DNA of 36,520 bases from Bernardetiaceae bacterium (GTDB lineage: Bacteria; Bacteroidota; Bacteroidia; Cytophagales; Bernardetiaceae), in contig JAFIER010000211.1 in the NCBI GenBank assembly GCA_020832465.1, positions 1 through 36,520 on the forward strand, read 5' to 3'. A program made the translations under genes and the position numbers. Under the pieces are notes generated by a model that was given only the letters and a program-made list of their open reading frames with translations, did not search any database and had not been told where the DNA came from. Positions 32,948 through 36,520 of the stretch are shown here, in pieces (position 1 is the first letter of the stretch; each line of letters opens with the position of its first letter).

Positions 32948-33492
32948 ACAGCACGCTCAGTGAGTACCAACGATTTAAAAAATTCATTACTTATGCTTTG
33001 CCCATGCCCCAAAGAGATACTTTTAGTCTATGATTTATGCCTTTTCATCGATTAGAGGTTGCCTTTTTTGTAAAAATACATTATTAAATTTGGTTTTGTG
33101 TGTACGAATCTGTAATTTTATATCCAAATCTATCCTATTCCTATCTCAATACACAATTTGCACTCGCAAATACTATTTTTGCATATACTCCATTCCTGAG
33201 TCTATTTGGCTATGGCAAGGGATTGCAATAGGCGCAAAAATAACAGACAATAACCTTAGCTTTCTATTCAACGAGAAAAATGTAGGGTTCGTCTATGCAA
33301 AACAATAAATTATCTTTTTGGGCATGGTTCTTGAAAATTATACTCATTAGGTAAGGCAGACGAGAGCAAATTCTTTCCTTGAGCTTATTACTCAAACTGT
33401 TTTGATGCAAAATATGCAGTATGCAATATTTATAATAAAAAACTAAACGAAGCAAACTGCCCACATTTTACTTACGCTCTATTCTAAGAAAA
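32948..33492. other. Intergenic region without identifiable gene
   Basis: 545 bp, the largest gap with no recognised repeat. An open frame at 33030-33308 has a cysteine/isoleucine/phenylalanine-rich translation with no domain, and I do not accept it as a gene. TATTTTTG at 33174-33181 matches the -7 consensus but is 312 bp from the next start. No hairpin or RNA gene was recognised. Confidence 0.5.
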
Positions 33493-34134
33493 ATGAAAAG
33501 TGATAACGAACATAAAGACCAAGAAAAGCCACTAAACGAAGATGCAAGTGGCGAACTACAGTCGCAAAACGACGAGCAAGATGCTATGCCTTTACCTAAG
33601 GATAAAATTGAAGATTTAGAAGTGCATAACTTAGATACGAATAGTGTCTTACAAACAACAGAAACCATGAACAAATCCAAACAAAATTTACTACTCGGTA
33701 TTGTAGGTGGAGTCATTGCAATGATTATAGGCGTAGTACTTTGGGCTGAAAGTAGTCTTTGGGTAAGCGAGCATAGATACGCTTATATGTCTATTTTATT
33801 AGGGCTTTTGGTAGGCTTAGGTGTACGCTTTTTGGGCAAAGGGCATAGTGTCAATTTCGGTATTGTAGCCGTTTTGTTAGTTATTATTGGTTCTTTTGTG
33901 GGTAATATATTTAGTGCACTTGCACCGATTGCCGATGCTTTTGGTATGAATTATTTAGAAATCATGACTTCTTTTGATTTTCAATATCTTTTAGGATTTT
34001 TGCAAGATAGATTCGTATATCCAGATATAGCATTTTATGCGCTTGCTATATTCTTTGCATATAGATTCTCGTTTAAAAAAAGAAAATTTTTTTTTAGCCC
34101 CACAGCAAATAGTGGTCATTTAAGAACGGCATAA
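33493..34134 (+). CDS. Uncharacterised membrane protein with acidic N-terminal tail
   Basis: I do not recognise a named family. The 213-residue product has a hydrophilic, acidic tail of about 62 residues (rich in Asp, Glu, Gln and Asn). Four hydrophobic helices follow at about 66-86, 94-112, 118-143 and 176-193. The end is basic (FSFKKRKFFF). The segment HRYAYMSILLGLLVGLGVRF, then GKG, resembles a conserved small membrane module seen in other Bacteroidota proteins, from memory only. The start is ATG at 33493, and a terminator follows at 34166-34193. The gene stands alone, so context gives no hint of its role. Confidence 0.75.
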   Translation: MKSDNEHKDQEKPLNEDASGELQSQNDEQDAMPLPKDKIEDLEVHNLDTNSVLQTTETMNKSKQNLLLGIVGGVIAMIIGVVLWAESSLWVSEHRYAYMSILLGLLVGLGVRFLGKGHSVNFGIVAVLLVIIGSFVGNIFSALAPIADAFGMNYLEIMTSFDFQYLLGFLQDRFVYPDIAFYALAIFFAYRFSFKKRKFFFSPTANSGHLRTA

Positions 34135-34165
34135 GTTTGCTTGAATGCTTTTATTTTATAGACTT

Positions 34166-34193
34166 ACCCACGATTTTTATCGCGGGTTTTTTT
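34166..34193 (+). terminator. Terminator after the membrane protein gene
   Basis: ACCCACGAT and ATCGCGGGT arms around a short T-rich loop are followed by TTTTTTT: a compact intrinsic terminator 32 bp after the stop codon. Confidence 0.85.
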
Positions 34194-34199
34194 ATGTAC

Positions 34200-34311
34200 T
34201 GGTAGCAACGAAGCACCAGCTTCGTTGTAAGCTACTTCCGAGGCTTGAGTTTCGGGCTACAGTGTGAGTGTTGAAACTATCTAAGCCGATTTACTAACTT
34301 GACTTACACCC
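34200..34311. repeat. Family C fragment, right half (copy C4)
   Basis: It contains the CGAAGCACCAGCTTCG palindrome module and the right end ACTAACTTGACTTACACCC, ending at 34311. This part closely follows the right half of C2 (17682-17790). The left terminal repeat is missing. Confidence 0.6.
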
Positions 34312-34347
34312 AAATCATCACAACTTTGATATTTGCATTTGAAACAT

Positions 34348-34384
34348 TTTACACTGTATAATGCTTTAGCATTAAAAGTGTAAA
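34348..34384 (+). promoter_or_regulatory. Stem-loop in the leader of the SirB1-like gene
   Basis: Outer arms TTTACACT (34348-34355) and AGTGTAAA (34377-34384), inner arms TAATGCT (34359-34365) and AGCATTA (34368-34374), loop TT. It ends 9 nt before the ATG at 34394, so it overlaps the place where a ribosome or repressor would bind. Confidence 0.6.
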
Positions 34385-34393
34385 CACAATATT

Positions 34394-35245
34394 ATGACAG
34401 ATTCAGAACTTTATGCACTTGTATCGCTCATAGATGACAATGATTCCAATATTAGGGCGCAAATCCAAAAGGATATTCTTGCACTCGATGAAGAGGTTAT
34501 GGTACAACTCTTAGCCCTGCAGAAAGAAAATGCAAGACCAGAGTTAGCGCAACAAATACAAAAAGTAATCCGACAAATTGCCTCACAACGCACCTTCGAA
34601 CGACTCCAAAAATGGAATGAAAAGCAGGATAATGATTTGCTCGAAGCCCTTTGGATTATTGCGACTTATCGCTACCCCGAGCTTAAATACAAAGATTTAC
34701 AAAAACAAATAGAACAGATTTATTATGAAGTATGGATAGAGTTTAAACCTGATTTGCACCCCGTGGATCAGATTCGTAAGCTCAATAGCGTGCTCTTTGA
34801 TAAACTAAAATTTAAAGGAGATACCCAAAATTTTCATGCTGTATCAAACTCCATGCTCAATCGTGTATTAGATTTGCGCAAAGGAAATCCTATCAGCCTC
34901 TCGGCAGTATATATGCTTATTGCACAAAAACTTGAGCTACCTATTTATGGCGTAAACTTACCACATCTTTTTGTATTGCTCTACCAACACAAACAACTCA
35001 CGTGGTATATTAACGTCTTTAATCGGGGGATAATTTTCTCACGTCAAGAAATCGATCGCTATGTCGAAAGGCTCAATATGCCGCCATCTACGACTTTTTA
35101 TCAACCCTGCTCGCACCAAGATATGCTCAAGCGGGTGCTTCGCAATCTTATTGTTTCTTATAAATACAAAAAGCAGGAAGAGTTTATTCCTGATATAGTA
35201 CGATTCTTAAGCGCACTCGGCGAAGAGGCTCCGCCTTATGTATAA
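34394..35245 (+). CDS. SirB1 family (transglutaminase-like) protein
   Basis: A 283-residue protein of the SirB1/transglutaminase-like family of unknown function. The N-terminal 110 residues are helical (HEAT-like, NIRAQIQKDILALDEEVM). The core has the family segments NFHAVSNSMLNRVLDLRKGN, PISLSAVYMLIAQKLELPIY and GVNLPHLFVLLY. The segment is usually LP-x-HF; here His is moved one place and the usual position is Leu, so a catalytic role is doubtful. In other bacteria SirB1 genes are often near hemK/prfA, but not here. The start is ATG at 34394. It converges on egtD with only 32 bp between the stops. A striking stem-loop lies in its leader. Confidence 0.87.
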   Translation: MTDSELYALVSLIDDNDSNIRAQIQKDILALDEEVMVQLLALQKENARPELAQQIQKVIRQIASQRTFERLQKWNEKQDNDLLEALWIIATYRYPELKYKDLQKQIEQIYYEVWIEFKPDLHPVDQIRKLNSVLFDKLKFKGDTQNFHAVSNSMLNRVLDLRKGNPISLSAVYMLIAQKLELPIYGVNLPHLFVLLYQHKQLTWYINVFNRGIIFSRQEIDRYVERLNMPPSTTFYQPCSHQDMLKRVLRNLIVSYKYKKQEEFIPDIVRFLSALGEEAPPYV

Positions 35246-35277
35246 GGCAATTTCAATGTGCATAAAGAACCATTTTG

Positions 35278-36243
35278 TTAGTATAAGGCTTCACTTTTTT
35301 GGAATAGCACATCGCTAAAATAGTGGCGGCAATCATAAAAATAATCAAGTACTTGAAAGCCTGTTTGATGGGCTAAATGTTCGATATCGGCTTGATTATA
35401 TTTTTTAGAGGTTTCGGTGTGAATAGGCTCCCAAGCATCAAGCTCAAAGTGTTTATCGATATGAGCGAGGTAAACTTCTTGTGCTTTAGTGCTTACCAAA
35501 TAACTTCTCACTTCTCCTGTAATGGGATTATAAGTAGGGCAAAACTCAAAATTTGCTATATCAAAATTTCCACCTAATTCCCGATTGATGCGCACCAGCA
35601 GATTCAAGTTAAAAGCATGGGTAACGCCTTCGGGATCGTTATAGGCTTTCAATATCATAGAAGGCGATTTTTTTATGTCAAAACCTATAAAACAGCTATC
35701 CTTAGGGCGCAAATAGCTTTGTAGTTTTTGTAAAAACGAGACCTCTCCATTGTTTTTAAAATTGCCTATAGTCGAACCTAAAAAGAAAATAATGCGCGGG
35801 CGCAGGCTCTCCGATTGTTGTAATTTTTCTAATACTTCAAAATAATCCCCTACAAGACCTTGTATAGGCAAATTCGGAACTTTTTCTTTCAAATGCTGTG
35901 TAATTAAGGCTATAGCTTCACCAGATATATCTATAGGTTGATACGTAAAATCTATATTTTGGCTGACAAGATGCCTGAGCAATATCTGCGTTTTAGCTCC
36001 GTCGCCAGCCCCTAATTCGATAATATCAAAAACTTGTTCAGGATAGACTTCTAAAAACTTAGCCAATATTTTTTCTTTTTGCATAGAGAATACAGCAAAC
36101 TCAGCATCGGTAAGGTAGTAGCTTTCAAGTGCCATAATTTGTTGAAAAAGGCGACTTCCTTGGTCATCGTAAAAATACTTGGAGGGCAAAGTCTTAGGAT
36201 TTTGGCTAAGACCGTGAATAATATCCTGCTCAAATGTACTCAT
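35278..36243 (-). CDS. egtD: L-histidine N(alpha)-methyltransferase EgtD-like
   Basis: SAM-dependent enzyme that trimethylates histidine to hercynine, the first step to ergothioneine. The 321-residue product has the family N-terminus LPSKYFYDDQGSRLFQQIM and LESYYLTDAE. The SAM motif is IIELGAGDGAKT, then FFLGSTIGNF with the conserved asparagine, and the C-terminal IHTETSKKYNQADIE contains the Glu and Ser that contact the histidine amino group in characterised EgtD. The start is ATG at 36241-36243; a TTG at 36294 would add 17 residues. No EgtB-like sulfoxide synthase or EgtE gene is in the window, so the pathway is incomplete here, and methylation of another substrate is possible. Confidence 0.9.
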   Translation of the reverse strand: MSTFEQDIIHGLSQNPKTLPSKYFYDDQGSRLFQQIMALESYYLTDAEFAVFSMQKEKILAKFLEVYPEQVFDIIELGAGDGAKTQILLRHLVSQNIDFTYQPIDISGEAIALITQHLKEKVPNLPIQGLVGDYFEVLEKLQQSESLRPRIIFFLGSTIGNFKNNGEVSFLQKLQSYLRPKDSCFIGFDIKKSPSMILKAYNDPEGVTHAFNLNLLVRINRELGGNFDIANFEFCPTYNPITGEVRSYLVSTKAQEVYLAHIDKHFELDAWEPIHTETSKKYNQADIEHLAHQTGFQVLDYFYDCRHYFSDVLFQKSEALY

Positions 36244-36408
36244 CTTAAATAGTTTGTCGGTAGTATAAAGTTTTGTGTATGCTTTTGTTTTCAAACCAAC
36301 TTTTATATAAAATGTTTTTGCGTTTGAGTACTGGACTGGCGCGCTTAGTTTGACACTACCTTATCTGTATCAGCATTCGAACCTAAGGCATTGTCATACA
36401 AAATTTTA

Positions 36409-36520
36409 CTACAAACGAATCCCCATTACAACGACATCATCAGTTTGACTTTGATTGCCTTTCCACTCTTCAAAAATTTGCAATAGCTCTGCACGCTGCG
36501 CCTCTAATTCCTGCTGATGC
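36409..36520 (-). CDS. C-terminal end of a second SpoIIE/PP2C phosphatase (partial)
   Basis: Cut off by the window edge; the last 36 residues are readable, ending at a TAG at 36409-36411. They run through ELEAQRAELLQIFEEWKGN and end QTDDVVVMGIRL. The aspartate pair in QTDDV is the final metal-binding signature of PP2C/SpoIIE domains, and the preceding helix ending in EEWKG is typical of SpoIIE phosphatases in Bacteroidota. Upstream domains cannot be seen. This would be the second phosphatase of this class within 10 kb, another possible partner for SiaB/SiaC. Confidence 0.75.
   Translation of the reverse strand, partial: HQQELEAQRAELLQIFEEWKGNQSQTDDVVVMGIRL

Noticed and set aside
33030-33308. 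92-codon open frame in the 545-bp gap before the membrane protein gene
   Set aside because: The composition looks like translated AT-rich DNA, no domain or ribosome site is seen, and nothing around it supports expression.

Overview
The window reads as a chromosomal segment of a low-GC member of the Bacteroidota, most likely order Cytophagales. Three things support this. The clearest promoter has the TTG/TAnnTTTG form used by this phylum. Recognisable ribosome-binding sites are scarce. The gene content (S41 peptidase next to rnpA, a SiaB/SiaC pair with SpoIIE phosphatases, M14 and M20 peptidases, HflX, RadA) fits the group. The placement is inference; no rRNA or tRNA gene was found.

Layout. 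From the left: an exported leucine-rich-repeat protein (minus strand), guaB (plus), and then a long run of minus-strand genes from about 3.3 to 26.2 kb: ctp-type S41 peptidase, rnpA, tgt, a KtrA/TrkA-type RCK protein, elbB, a YugP-like membrane zinc peptidase, two neighbouring fold-III PLP racemases (ornithine/alanine racemase-like, and alr), an M20D amidohydrolase, an exported M14 carboxypeptidase, a SAM methyltransferase, clpS, smpB, siaC and siaB homologues, a GT4 glycosyltransferase, radA, hflX, exported msrB and an SRPBCC protein. From 26.4 kb genes run mostly on the plus strand: a multi-TM SpoIIE/PP2C phosphatase, metK, a membrane-anchored TPR protein, a HAD hydrolase, a NrtR-like Nudix protein, an unknown membrane protein and a SirB1-like protein. 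A minus-strand egtD and the C-terminus of a second SpoIIE phosphatase close the window.

The genes are mostly housekeeping: purine synthesis, tRNA processing and modification, ribosome rescue, proteolysis, SAM synthesis and use. The SiaB kinase and SiaC target, together with two SpoIIE-type phosphatases, suggest a phosphorylation switch whose output gene is not in the window.

The striking part lies between the genes. Many long gaps hold short palindromic, non-coding elements that behave like MITEs. Family A (91 bp, ends GGTAGT/ACTACC) has four near-identical copies, three with perfect 8-bp target duplications. Family C (110 to about 227 bp, ends near GGGTGTACG/CGTACACCC) has two copies with perfect 8-bp duplications. 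Family B (ends ATCATAC/GTATGAT) has two copies with perfect 5-bp duplications. Elements are nested (A in B at 8.2 kb, D in C at 19.1 kb) and share interchangeable internal hairpins across families. No transposase is in the window. I do not recognise these families, and they are the best candidate here for something undescribed.
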